Source: Halobacillus mangrovi (GTDB lineage Bacteria; Bacillota; Bacilli; Bacillales; Halobacillaceae). Taken from it: DNA of 64,000 nt. Position numbers and translations under genes: made by a program. A model generated the notes under the pieces. That model did not search any database. It was not told where the DNA came from and worked only from the letters and a program-made list of their open reading frames with translations. Shown piece by piece: positions 33,509-41,975 of the stretch; positions within the stretch are counted from its first letter, which is position 1, and every line of letters begins with the position of its first letter. The stretch is taken from positions 3,574,501-3,638,500 of the forward strand of contig NZ_CP020772.1 in assembly GCF_002097535.1 (NCBI RefSeq), in the 5' to 3' direction.

Positions 33509-33961
33509 ATGCTTTTAATCATTGTACTAGGTTTTATCATCCCTTGGCTGACAGCCCCTTACGTCTACAAACTCGCACCCAAAATTTTTTATACCGTCGC
33601 TCCTGTTGGTGCTCTTATTGCAGTCACCTTAAATCAATTAGGCATTCACCTTGGCTTATGGAAAGTCCACCACATGCCTACAGTCGTATTATTGGATTCA
33701 ATTTTTCTAGACTTTGGAATTTTCACAGTCGTTTCTGTATGGTTTATTTTTATCCTCTATTATAAGCAGAAAAATCCTTTATGGGTCTATCCTGCTTTCA
33801 TTTTTGGAATGACTGGTATTGAATCGATTGCCCTTGCGATAGAAACCGTCTCCTATGATGAAGAATGGAATCTCTTTTACACGTTATTAATGTACATCGG
33901 TGGGTTTACTACACTTCACATTTTGACAAGAAAACTCGTAACCCTAAAGATCTACCCTTAA
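33509..33961 (+). CDS. Uncharacterised four- or five-span membrane protein
   Basis: I do not recognise a function for this 150-residue protein. It has hydrophobic segments at about residues 1-18, 29-46, 58-84, 92-112 and 122-140 and a charged linker near KQKNP. The layout resembles the small CBO0543-like membrane proteins of Firmicutes, which have no known role. The ATG follows AGAGGTGA; an upstream GTG is part of that site. It converges on the terC gene with 13 bases between. Confidence 0.7.
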   Translation: MLLIIVLGFIIPWLTAPYVYKLAPKIFYTVAPVGALIAVTLNQLGIHLGLWKVHHMPTVVLLDSIFLDFGIFTVVSVWFIFILYYKQKNPLWVYPAFIFGMTGIESIALAIETVSYDEEWNLFYTLLMYIGGFTTLHILTRKLVTLKIYP

Positions 33962-33974
33962 CCTTACTATTTAA

Positions 33975-34760
33975 TCAGCTATTTGCCGCAGCCTCATTTC
34001 TTGATGAGGACTGGGGCTTTTCTTTTGATAGAAACCATCCCCCGACAGCAATTAGCAGTAACACAGACCAGAAAATTAATTTCCAAATGACGCTTTTCGG
34101 AAATCCTTCCTCAAGAACGGCTAGTTCAGGGTGAGAGAGCGTATAAACAGCTAGCTTTACACCCACCCAGCCTACAATCAAGTAGGCAGCTGATTCCAAT
34201 CCTGGCCGGCGATCAAGCAAGACGACAAAGTAGCCGGCTGCAAACCGCATGATCACAAGACCGATAATTCCTCCTGTAAGAACGACAGCGAAGTGGCCTC
34301 CATCCATGCCTCCAATGGAAGGAAGGGTCGTAACTGGAAGCGTCACAGCTAGCGCAACAGCTGCCAGAATAGAGTCTACGGCAAAAGCGATATCAGCAAG
34401 TTCTACTTTTATAACTGTCGTCCAGAACCCAGATCCTTTCTTTTCTTCCATTAAATCTTTCACCCGTGGTTTTAAAACATGCTTTTTCAAAAGGTGGTAC
34501 AGAGCGATTCCTATAAGGTAAAGAGCACCGATAGCCTGGATTTGCCAAATATGAACGAGGTAAGAGATGACAAATAAAGAACCGAACCTGAACGCAAATG
34601 CGCCGGCAAGACCATAGAATAAGGCTTTTTTCCGTTTCTCCTGCGGCAGATGTTTAACCATCGTCGCAATTACAAGCGCATTATCTGCAGCTAATATTCC
34701 CTCGAGACCAATCAAAATCAACAAAACCCAGCTATATTCCATCACAAGAGCCATATCCAT
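33975..34760 (-). CDS. TerC-family membrane protein (YkoY/MeeY-like Mn transporter)
   Basis: The 261-residue protein has seven or so membrane segments and the TerC motifs GLEGILAADNALVIA (near residue 19) and ELADIAFAVDSILAAVA (near 122), whose acidic residues bind metal. TerC relatives YkoY and YceF of B. subtilis export manganese and help load metal onto exported enzymes. It is the second gene of a unit that begins with a yybP-ykoY manganese riboswitch, which strongly supports this role. The tail after residue 240 is short and charged. Sixteen bases separate it from the Spo0M-like gene. Confidence 0.93.
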   Translation of the reverse strand: MDMALVMEYSWVLLILIGLEGILAADNALVIATMVKHLPQEKRKKALFYGLAGAFAFRFGSLFVISYLVHIWQIQAIGALYLIGIALYHLLKKHVLKPRVKDLMEEKKGSGFWTTVIKVELADIAFAVDSILAAVALAVTLPVTTLPSIGGMDGGHFAVVLTGGIIGLVIMRFAAGYFVVLLDRRPGLESAAYLIVGWVGVKLAVYTLSHPELAVLEEGFPKSVIWKLIFWSVLLLIAVGGWFLSKEKPQSSSRNEAAANS

Positions 34761-34776
34761 TTATCCATCTTCCCCT

Positions 34777-35169
34777 TTACTCGTTTTTAGTGACGACCAA
34801 TTCGTCATGATCAATACTCTTCACATCATCAACAAACACTAGCTTTGTTTGTAAGCGGTATTTTACTTCCTCAGATGAAGGATTTAATTCCTCTGGAAGC
34901 TGACAATGAAACGGAAATTGTTTTTTGTCTTTACGGTTGATCGTCTGAGACATCAATACAGTTGTTACAGGCTGGATCATCGTTGGTTTCTTTCCTTTAT
35001 CATCTTTCACTAAATCACATTCCAGCCGTTTAATTTTTTGACTGGTCCAGCCCCCTTTGAGATGGAACGAGCCACCAATGGTACCTCCGGGTCTGATTTC
35101 ATTCCGATCTAAGACGAGATCAATTTTCGGTGAACCTAACTTTAAGAGACTTAACAATTTCGTAATCAA
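34777..35169 (-). CDS. Half-length Spo0M-like (arrestin-fold) protein
   Basis: The 130-residue protein matches the N-terminal half of Spo0M: LKLGSPKIDLVLDRNEIRPGGTIGGSFHLKGG, then IKRLECDLV, then FPFHCQLPEELNPSS. Full Spo0M is about 258 residues with two arrestin-like domains, so here the second domain is absent. There is no leftover reading frame after the stop, and the terC gene starts 16 bases later. The short form may thus be native, not a recent break. The start is TTG after CAGGAGG. It is first in the manganese-riboswitch unit, which suggests a link to manganese or secretion (inference). Confidence 0.8.
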   Translation of the reverse strand: MITKLLSLLKLGSPKIDLVLDRNEIRPGGTIGGSFHLKGGWTSQKIKRLECDLVKDDKGKKPTMIQPVTTVLMSQTINRKDKKQFPFHCQLPEELNPSSEEVKYRLQTKLVFVDDVKSIDHDELVVTKNE

Positions 35170-35202
35170 TTCCTTAGACCTCCTGAACTATTTTTTAACA
35201 TT

Positions 35203-35236
35203 AAAAAAACCTTCACCAGAATTATGGTAAAGGTTT
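35203..35236 (-). terminator. Expression-platform terminator of the Mn riboswitch
   Basis: On the minus strand AAACCTTTACC / GGTGAAGGTTTTTTT. Its 5' arm CCTTTACC can instead pair with GGTAAAGG at 35246-35253, which in turn pairs with ACCTTTGCC of the aptamer. This gives a clear anti-terminator choice. Confidence 0.85.
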
Positions 35237-35261
35237 GGTCTCTACAAATTTAAGCCTTTAC

Positions 35262-35390
35262 CAATTTGGCAAAGGTCTCGCAAACAACTTTTTCGTTGCC
35301 AGTTATGCCGGTGACTTAGTATCACGTAATGGCGACATACCTGTAAGCTACTCCCCTTTGGAGTGTTATAAACGCAAGAAGCGCACAGTC
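35262..35390 (-). promoter_or_regulatory. yybP-ykoY manganese riboswitch aptamer
   Basis: The minus strand has the conserved AAAGGGGAGTAGC (35345-35357) and the second conserved loop ATGTCGCCATTACGTGATACTAAGTCACCGG region. It closes with GAGACCTTTGCC (35270-35281). These are the two Mn-binding loop elements of the family. Mn2+ binding should prevent the terminator and turn on the Spo0M-like and terC genes. Confidence 0.9.
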
Positions 35391-35412
35391 TTTACTCGAT
35401 GACTGTACTTTA

Positions 35413-35441
35413 ATAATAATGCGGGTGTGGCAAATAGTCAA
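35413..35441 (-). promoter_or_regulatory. Promoter of the Mn riboswitch unit
   Basis: The minus strand has -35 TTGACT (35436-35441), a 17-base spacer and -10 TATTAT (35413-35418), just before the aptamer. Confidence 0.75.
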
Positions 35442-35510
35442 TATAGTTTTTCGAAAATTTTAAAATAAGACTGGATGATTAAATAATACCATTAAGCTCC
35501 TGCTTCTAGT

Positions 35511-36599
35511 CTACGTATTTCGGCTGAATGGATGAATGATCCGACTGATGATCTTAAAGAAATTGAGTTTTTTACTCGTAATCAAACTTTCCAGCAATTG
35601 ATTATTAATGGATTTCGTTACAAGATCGAGCTGTTTGTTATCTAACTTCTCTAGAGCCCTTCTTAGTGAAAGAGAATCATGATAACTTTGGGACAATGGT
35701 TTTACGAGCTCCTCATAATCTCCAACACCTGCAATATCCTGAGCCGCATAAATTCCAGTCAGCATCGATTCAAACTGACCAAAACCAAACACGGGGGTGA
35801 TTGCTCCCCAGCAGTTTCCTACAAAGAAGGTATTTCCAATCCGACCTGTTTCCGTTTTTCCTACCCGGTAATCTTTAATCGAATATTCGTGAACTACCTC
35901 AAAATCCTGATCCAATTTCGTGCAGACTTCTTCAAAACATTGCTTCCATAATTGCTCCTTGTCTAGCGATTCATTCTCCGGATATTGAGGATAAACTAAG
36001 ACCAGCGATGCTTCATAATCATCATTAGGAAGCAAGTACGCCATTCCCTTAGGTGCAAGATTGTTATTGAAAAATGCATGAGCCTCCGTTTGGTTAAAAT
36101 CTCCCCTTATAACTGCCCCATGAAAGCTCGCCTTGAATGCTACATCATACGGCTGAAGTTTCTTTGTATCCAACGCATCGCCCGTGGCTAAAACCACATG
36201 GGTATATTCTTTTGAAATTTCTTCATAAGAGACCTCTTGATTATAGCGAACCTCTCCCTTCAGTTGAGAGGCTAACTGTTTCTCATACGATTGCGGATGC
36301 TTTCCCCTCATATTTGTAAAACCCAAATGTCCATCAATAAAAGACGACTCATTCTCTGAGTAGAAGTACACTTTTTGCAAGTTGCTGGAGGGCTTCAGAT
36401 GGATATCATAGGTCTCAGATAGATATTTAACGGCATCATCATACGGGGTATGAAACAAAGAAAACATTGCTTCTGCTATGGAAAAACGATCCCCTACCAT
36501 CCCTCGCCTTTCAAAGATATCCGGTTGATATCCGTACTTCTCTAACGTGATCGCACAAGCAAGGCCTGATAACCCGGCGCCCATGATGGCTATTCTCAT
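35511..36599 (-). CDS. FAD-dependent oxidoreductase
   Basis: The 362-residue protein begins with the dinucleotide-binding motif IAIMGAGLSGLACAITLEKYGY and an acidic end FERR (residue 31). A second FAD region TFFVGNCWGAITPVFGFGQFESMLTGIYAA lies near residue 272. The overall plan is that of the geranylgeranyl-reductase/monooxygenase superfamily. No substrate can be named. The start is the ATG after AAGGAGGGAGC; an upstream ATG 15 codons earlier has no such site. It stands alone, divergent from the phosphodiesterase gene. Confidence 0.8.
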   Translation of the reverse strand: MRIAIMGAGLSGLACAITLEKYGYQPDIFERRGMVGDRFSIAEAMFSLFHTPYDDAVKYLSETYDIHLKPSSNLQKVYFYSENESSFIDGHLGFTNMRGKHPQSYEKQLASQLKGEVRYNQEVSYEEISKEYTHVVLATGDALDTKKLQPYDVAFKASFHGAVIRGDFNQTEAHAFFNNNLAPKGMAYLLPNDDYEASLVLVYPQYPENESLDKEQLWKQCFEEVCTKLDQDFEVVHEYSIKDYRVGKTETGRIGNTFFVGNCWGAITPVFGFGQFESMLTGIYAAQDIAGVGDYEELVKPLSQSYHDSLSLRRALEKLDNKQLDLVTKSINNQLLESLITSKKLNFFKIISRIIHPFSRNT

Positions 36600-36807
36600 G
36601 CATGCTCCCTCCTTCAAACTTGGTCTACTTTTAATATGAAGCAAGAAAAAAGTTCTATGCGAATAAAAATTCCATTCCGTTCAATATTAAGGAGAATAGG
36701 ATGAAGCCTTTTTTGAAACAAAAAATAAATAAACAACACCATATAATATCTGCCAGAATACCCTGTTGGTTAAACTTCACAGTGAATATATAGAAGGGAG
36801 AAAATAA

Positions 36808-37656
36808 ATGAAACGTTTGCCCACTGTTTTTATGGTGATTGGTTTGGTAGTGATGGTGTTTGCAGGATCGGAAAACAATGTTCTGGCAAATGCAGACAAT
36901 TCTAAGAGAGACAATAAAGTGCTTTCGATCGCTCACAGGGGAGCAGCTGGATATGCCCCCGAAAACACAATGGCAGCATTTGAAAAAGCTTTTGAAATGA
37001 AGGCAGAGATGTTGGAGTTAGATGTTCAAATGAGTAAGGATGGTGAATTGGTTGTTATGCATGATACAACCGTTGATCGTACGACAGACGGGGCTGGAAA
37101 AGTGAAAAACCTTACGTATGACGAATTAAAGAGGCTTGATGCAGGCAGCTATTTCAGTAAAGAATTTGCAGGTGAAAAGATTCCTAAACTTGAGGAAGTG
37201 CTTGATGAATACAGAGGAAAAATGGGAATTGTTATTGAAATGAAGTCTCCTTCTCTTTACCCAGGTATTGAACAAAAAATTGCAGATACACTTAAAGAAC
37301 GTAACCTGGATACCCCAACTAATAACGACATCATCGTACAATCCTTTGATCATGAATCTTTGAAAGCTTTTCACTCCATCCTTCCTGAAGTCCCTGTAGC
37401 AGTTCTCCTAGACTTTAATCCAGATGGAGTTTCCGATCAGCAGCTTACGGAGTTTTCTTCCTTCGCCAAATATGTAAACCCTAATAAAACGATGATCGAT
37501 AAAAAATTAGTGGAACGCATTCACAAATACGGGATGGAAACCTATCCTTGGGATGTAAGAGAACGTGAATCCGTGAAGGCCTTGATAAAGGCAGGGGTTG
37601 ATGGAGTTATTACGATTTATCCAGATTATGTTGGAAAGCATCAAAAAAAAGAATAG
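36808..37656 (+). CDS. glpQ: Secreted glycerophosphodiester phosphodiesterase
   Basis: The 282-residue protein has a signal peptide (residues 1-28). The GDPD domain has AHRGAAGYAPENTMAAFEKAF (near residue 43), the metal site LELDVQMSKDGELVVMHDTTVDRTTDG (near 70) and late motifs VIEMKSP and YPWDVRE. It hydrolyses glycerophosphodiesters, or teichoic-acid ends in some Bacilli, to glycerol 3-phosphate outside the cell. The ribosome binding site is GAAGGGAG. It is a single-gene unit with a strong terminator. Symbol glpQ is by family resemblance, not proven orthology. Confidence 0.88.
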   Translation: MKRLPTVFMVIGLVVMVFAGSENNVLANADNSKRDNKVLSIAHRGAAGYAPENTMAAFEKAFEMKAEMLELDVQMSKDGELVVMHDTTVDRTTDGAGKVKNLTYDELKRLDAGSYFSKEFAGEKIPKLEEVLDEYRGKMGIVIEMKSPSLYPGIEQKIADTLKERNLDTPTNNDIIVQSFDHESLKAFHSILPEVPVAVLLDFNPDGVSDQQLTEFSSFAKYVNPNKTMIDKKLVERIHKYGMETYPWDVRERESVKALIKAGVDGVITIYPDYVGKHQKKE

Positions 37657-37657
37657 C

Positions 37658-37697
37658 AAAAGAGCAGGAATCCTATTCGGATAACCTGCTCTTTTGT
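37658..37697 (+). terminator. Bidirectional terminator between glpQ and the cupredoxin gene
   Basis: CAAAAGAGCAGG / CCTGCTCTTTTG hairpin with T-rich ends on both strands, between two converging genes. Confidence 0.88.
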
Positions 37698-37703
37698 TTA
37701 TGT

Positions 37704-38312
37704 TTATTCAATTACTTTAATCGTCCCTACCATACCAGCCTCTTTGTGACCTGGTACAGTACAGCCAAATTCATAAGTCCCTGTTTTGGTTGGTATAAAC
37801 TTCAGCTTTACGGTCTGCCCTGGTTTCGCGTTCATATGAAAGCTCTGCTTCCCATGTCCCCCGCCATCAGCATGTACTTTTTTCACCCCAAATATTTGAT
37901 CAATCATAGACGTAGATTCAGGGTGGTCTGCCATTTCACCTTTGAATGTAATATCAGCTTTCAGCTCTTTGGTCGTAAGGTCATGAAATACCTCGCCATC
38001 ATTGGTCATGATTAGCTCGTATTCTACCCCCTTCTTTAAGGTGATATCTTTAGGATCGTATCCCATTTCAAAGGCTGAGACATCAATAACATTATTGTTT
38101 TCATCGTAAACCATTTCCTTACTGCTTCCAGACTTTTCACTTTCACCGCTGTCCTTTTCCTCTTCTTTCTTACCTTCTCCAGAATCAGTCTCACTTGTAT
38201 TGGCTTCTTCTCCGTTTTCTTCGGCAGAAGAAGGTTGATCAGAGTTGCTGCACCCACCAAGGATAGCTATGATAACGAGTATGGATAAGGTTAGCCATAG
38301 GCTTTTTCTCAC
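37704..38312 (-). CDS. Cupredoxin-domain lipoprotein
   Basis: The 202-residue protein has a lipoprotein signal with lipobox LGGC (Cys21), a long acidic, Ser/Glu/Lys-rich linker (22-68), and a plastocyanin-like domain (70-202). Type 1 copper ligands are visible: His in EVFHDLTT, then Cys, His and Met in FGCTVPGHKEAGM. An insertion DHPESTSMIDQIFGVKKVHADGGGHG is unusual for small cupredoxins. It is probably an electron or copper carrier on the outer face of the membrane. The start is GTG seven bases after AGGAGG. It lies at the edge of the multicopper-oxidase cluster, downstream of its two-component system. Confidence 0.88.
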   Translation of the reverse strand: MRKSLWLTLSILVIIAILGGCSNSDQPSSAEENGEEANTSETDSGEGKKEEEKDSGESEKSGSSKEMVYDENNNVIDVSAFEMGYDPKDITLKKGVEYELIMTNDGEVFHDLTTKELKADITFKGEMADHPESTSMIDQIFGVKKVHADGGGHGKQSFHMNAKPGQTVKLKFIPTKTGTYEFGCTVPGHKEAGMVGTIKVIE

Positions 38313-38603
38313 TCTAATTCCTCCTAGTTATATAAGTTTCAGAGTTTAGCGTATCATCCACCAAACCCTTTATCAAATTACCATATTAAAGAAAATCAGA
38401 AAAAAATAATAAGTAAACCAGTACAATTTGATTAGAGAAAAGGGAAATACGCATGAAAAAAAATGATCAGTGAAGGAAATTCACTCCTATCTGACCATTA
38501 ATAAAAACTATATTTTTTTGTCATGAGCAGCCTTTGAGAAGTCATTTTTTACTTACGACGCACCTACTTAAACAACAGCCATATCATCCATATTATGTCT
38601 TCT

Positions 38604-39272
38604 TCACTCTATCCACTTATAACCAATTCCCCATATCGTTTTGAGATGATGATCTATTGGATAACCGTGTTTACGAATTTTCTCCCTTAAGTTCCGAACA
38701 TGAGAATCAATCGTTCTACCCTCTGTTTCCGAATCAAATCCCCAAACCAATTGAAGCAAATCATCCCTGGCATAAACTTGATTCGGTCGTTTTAGTAATA
38801 ACCCCAGAAGCTGAAATTCCTTTGGTGTCAACCGAATTTCTTTTCCAGAGTAATGCAGTTGATGAGTTTCTTGGTTCCAAACTAAATCATTCTGGATAAT
38901 TTTTCTCTGTTTTGAACCCCTGCGCAAAAGGGCTTCTATTCGTGCAATAAGAATATCCTCATCGAAAGGTTTCGTAATATAATCGTCTGCTCCAATGTGA
39001 AGACCTTGCAGGATATCCTGCTTTTGATCTTTTGCAGTTACCATAATAATGGGTATCGTTGTCACTTTTCTCATTTGCCTGCACGTTTCAAAACCGTCTA
39101 TGTCTTTCATCATCACATCCAGCAACACTAAATCGTATGAATGGTCATTTAATTTGTCCAATGCTTCAATCCCACTTAACGCTTGATCACAGGTGAATCC
39201 ATGTGGACTTAAATATAACTTAAGTAAATCAAGCATTCTTTGTTCATCATCCACAAGTAAAATTCGAATCAT
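38604..39272 (-). CDS. OmpR-family response regulator
   Basis: The 222-residue protein has a receiver domain (1-115) with the acidic pocket DDE, phosphorylated Asp52 in LLDVMMKD, Thr/Lys in VTAKD and ITKPF, and an OmpR winged helix (130-222). The start overlaps the kinase stop by four bases (ATGA), so the pair is translated together. It is the last gene of a run that includes ccdA, tlpA and the BNR lipoprotein gene. Copper or envelope thiol stress is the expected signal from context only. Confidence 0.92.
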   Translation of the reverse strand: MIRILLVDDEQRMLDLLKLYLSPHGFTCDQALSGIEALDKLNDHSYDLVLLDVMMKDIDGFETCRQMRKVTTIPIIMVTAKDQKQDILQGLHIGADDYITKPFDEDILIARIEALLRRGSKQRKIIQNDLVWNQETHQLHYSGKEIRLTPKEFQLLGLLLKRPNQVYARDDLLQLVWGFDSETEGRTIDSHVRNLREKIRKHGYPIDHHLKTIWGIGYKWIE

Positions 39273-40645
39273 AGGTCCCCTTCTTTCGGCCATTTCATTA
39301 TGATAGCTAATCCTCTTTCATTTTTCGCCTTTACGCTTCCGCCATGCATTTCCACAATTTCCTTAACGATAGACAAACCTAGACCGGATCCGCCCAATTC
39401 CCTGGCTCTTGACTTTTCTACCCGATAAAGACGGTCAAACAAGTGAGGAAGAGCATCTTCTGGCACCCCTGGCCCATCATCTTTAATCTTGATTTCTACT
39501 TCAGCTGCTTGATTACTCACAGCCACATGAACGTTAGAATGAGGGCCACTATACAGGATGGCATTCTCTAAGATATTTACGATGACTTGTTTAAAGCGAA
39601 CAGGATCAGCATAGAAATTCAACTCAGAAGGACAGGTGTTGGTCACTTCAATCTCGTTTTTAGTGAATAAGGGATACATGCTTTCCTCCGCTTGAATGAG
39701 CAGAGATTTAATATCACATTGTTCTGGTTGAATCGTAAAGGCATTCTCGTCCATCTTTGCCAATTGAAAAAGCTGTTGCACCATAGAGGTCAGGTTTTCT
39801 GATTCTTCTTTGATAATCTTTAAGTATTTTTGTTTATTCACTTCATCTGTTTGTTCTCTGGAAGCAATATCCGCATAGCCTTTTAAATAGGTTAGTGGTG
39901 TCCTGAGTTCATGAGAGATGGACGATAGGAAATCATTTCGTTCCTGTTTCATTCTCTCTAGGTCATCAGACAATTTATTGATTGAACGAGCTAAAACTCC
40001 CAGTTCATCGTTATAGTGATCATTCAATTCTACCGTTGTTTCCCCTCTGCTAAGCTTCTCTGTTTCTTCCTTCATTCGTATCAATGGCTTTGTAATCAAT
40101 TTGGAGAGGGTAAACACAACAACCAAAGTGATGATCAAGGTAAGTGCCATAATAAAAACAAATTGATTAGAGAGATAGGATGTAAGATCTCGGATAATCG
40201 TCGAGGGAGAAAACATATAAACATACCCCTTGCGTTCTCCTTCAATTTCTATCGGAGAAAGCGTAGCAACGTAGGGGGCCGTTTTCCATTCCCTTTCGAT
40301 AATACGGCCTTCCTCCTTCTGAGTTTGACCGTAGTTTCGGATCAGTTTTTCCTTATAATCATCGAGACCGGAGGAGCTAGCGAGAATCTTCCCTCTCTCA
40401 TCCGTAATGACTACATCGGTGACGGCTTCCGATTCCATCAATGCGACATGCTCCATCGTTGTCTGGTCGAATTTCTTCTCTAGTACATCCCGATGGCCAC
40501 TTCCACGAGCTAAAAGACCGTCAAGTACTTCATCTATTTGGTGGTTTGATATATTCGTGTATAAAACAAAGAATAAAGAAAGTTCGATTAATATCATCAA
40601 TATAAAGAATAGGATCCCTATTTTTAAAGAAATTCGTTTTCTCAT
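39269..40645 (-). CDS. Sensor histidine kinase
   Basis: The 458-residue kinase has two membrane segments (about 8-30 and 160-182) that bound an outside sensor domain of about 130 residues. A HAMP domain follows (183-236). HisKA carries His245 in SISHELRTPLTYLKGY. The ATPase domain has NILENAILYSG, DDGPGVP and GGSGLGLSIVK. The sensor domain has no Cys or Met cluster that would mark it as a metal sensor, and I cannot tell what it detects. It overlaps the response regulator gene and follows ccdA by about 30 bases. Confidence 0.92.
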   Translation of the reverse strand: MRKRISLKIGILFFILMILIELSLFFVLYTNISNHQIDEVLDGLLARGSGHRDVLEKKFDQTTMEHVALMESEAVTDVVITDERGKILASSSGLDDYKEKLIRNYGQTQKEEGRIIEREWKTAPYVATLSPIEIEGERKGYVYMFSPSTIIRDLTSYLSNQFVFIMALTLIITLVVVFTLSKLITKPLIRMKEETEKLSRGETTVELNDHYNDELGVLARSINKLSDDLERMKQERNDFLSSISHELRTPLTYLKGYADIASREQTDEVNKQKYLKIIKEESENLTSMVQQLFQLAKMDENAFTIQPEQCDIKSLLIQAEESMYPLFTKNEIEVTNTCPSELNFYADPVRFKQVIVNILENAILYSGPHSNVHVAVSNQAAEVEIKIKDDGPGVPEDALPHLFDRLYRVEKSRARELGGSGLGLSIVKEIVEMHGGSVKAKNERGLAIIMKWPKEGDL

Positions 40646-40673
40646 ATATACCCCTTTGCGCTAGAGAGGAAAG

Positions 40674-41384
40674 TTAAAAGCCCGTCCAGCCGCCAAAAAA
40701 CTGATTGGTAATAAAAGAAGTCAACTGCGTCATCCAGCCGAAGAACAGGAAAACTCCCATGAAGATCATTGTGTAACCTCCAAAGGCCACAATCTTTCTA
40801 TTATGCTTCTTTATCCATTTCATTCTCCCAATAAATACGGCCATGACAAAAAATGGGATGGAAAACCCGAGAACATAGCTGATCATATAAATGACCGCTT
40901 CATTTGGTGAAGAGACTCCTAATGCAATAACAGCTGCCAAGATCGGTCCCGTACAAGGTGTCCAGCCAGCAGCGAATGCCATTCCTACTGCACTTGAACC
41001 AAAGTAACCGGGCGGCCTGTTTTTCAACGAAACTTTATATTCTTTCATAAAAAATGTTGGTCGATAAAAACCGACTACAACCAGACCTAAGAAAATAATC
41101 AATATAGCCCCAAGCTGTCTTATTAGATCATTATAACGTATGAACCAGCCTCCTATCCAAGAGGTGGAAAATCCAATGGCAATGAATATTATTGAAAAAC
41201 CTAGCAGAAAAAACAAAGTGTGCAAAAGGGGCTGTTTCTGTAAGAATAACTTCTTCTTGTGTAATTCATCGACTGACATTCCAGTGATATAGGAAAGGAA
41301 GGCTGGATAAAGTGGCAGGCAGCAAGGAGAAACGAATGATAAGAACCCCGCTCCAAAAGCTAAAAAAATATTAACATCAGCCAT
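40674..41384 (-). CDS. ccdA: Cytochrome c biogenesis/thiol transporter CcdA
   Basis: The 236-residue membrane protein has six segments and the redox Cys pair of CcdA: SPCCLPLYPAFLSYITG (near residue 19-35) and GWTPCTGPILAAVI (near 140). The first motif has an extra adjacent Cys. CcdA passes electrons from cytoplasmic thioredoxin to outside thiol oxidoreductases. Overlap with the tlpA stop by eight bases makes these a working pair: CcdA would reduce the TlpA-like protein. They may keep Cys ligands of outside copper proteins reduced. Confidence 0.92.
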   Translation of the reverse strand: MADVNIFLAFGAGFLSFVSPCCLPLYPAFLSYITGMSVDELHKKKLFLQKQPLLHTLFFLLGFSIIFIAIGFSTSWIGGWFIRYNDLIRQLGAILIIFLGLVVVGFYRPTFFMKEYKVSLKNRPPGYFGSSAVGMAFAAGWTPCTGPILAAVIALGVSSPNEAVIYMISYVLGFSIPFFVMAVFIGRMKWIKKHNRKIVAFGGYTMIFMGVFLFFGWMTQLTSFITNQFFGGWTGF

Positions 41385-41934
41385 TCGTATCCCTCCATTT
41401 TTCCGGCTGAATTCTCTTCATATAGTCATGAATCTCCTGTTCTGTCATTCCAGCTGTTATGCGGTCAACCACTTTTCCATTCTTATCAATTAAGAACGTG
41501 ACAGGGATCGGACCAATTCCATAAGCTTCAAGTAATTGCTCTCCTCGATCCATCAAGATAGGGAAGGTCATCCCCTTCCTTTCGACAAAGGATGAGACGG
41601 TCACCTCGTTCTCTCCAACATCCACAGCTAAAACTTTAACCCCTTTGTCTTTGAACTGCTGGTATTGACTTTCAATGTAGGGCATTTCTTTTTCACACGG
41701 TTTACAATACGTAGCCCAAAAATTCAGAAATACCCCCTGCCCTTCATAATTACTAAGCTGTATGGTTTCTCCAGACAACGTTTTCAGCGTGAAATCAGGG
41801 GCCTTGTCACCCGCCTGAATGACAGCTGAGTCTTTCGTGAAATTCTGATAAAGGACAAACCCAACTAATAAGGCAAAAAAACTAAGTACTCCTGCTCTCA
41901 TCATCAAACGTTTCTTTTTTTTGTGTAGTTTCAA
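41377..41934 (-). CDS. TlpA/ResA-like membrane-anchored thioredoxin
   Basis: The 185-residue protein has one N-terminal anchor (about 12-29) and an outward AhpC-TSA/thioredoxin domain. The active site is WATYCKPCEKEM (Cys at about 77 and 80), and the cis-Pro is in IGPIPVTFLIDKNG. ResA-type proteins reduce disulfides in apocytochromes or copper-site proteins. The start is TTG after AGAGAGG. It comes between the BNR lipoprotein gene and ccdA. A Sco-like role in copper centre assembly is possible, though it lacks a Sco fold signature. Confidence 0.9.
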   Translation of the reverse strand: MKLHKKKKRLMMRAGVLSFFALLVGFVLYQNFTKDSAVIQAGDKAPDFTLKTLSGETIQLSNYEGQGVFLNFWATYCKPCEKEMPYIESQYQQFKDKGVKVLAVDVGENEVTVSSFVERKGMTFPILMDRGEQLLEAYGIGPIPVTFLIDKNGKVVDRITAGMTEQEIHDYMKRIQPEKWRDTNG

Positions 41935-41975
41935 AAGAACCTCTCTTTCTATGGAGGGCTAATTCCTTTTCTCTC

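Noticed and set aside
34777..35169. Short Spo0M as a frameshifted full-length gene
   Set aside because: Only 16 bases separate it from terC and no frame there continues a second arrestin domain.
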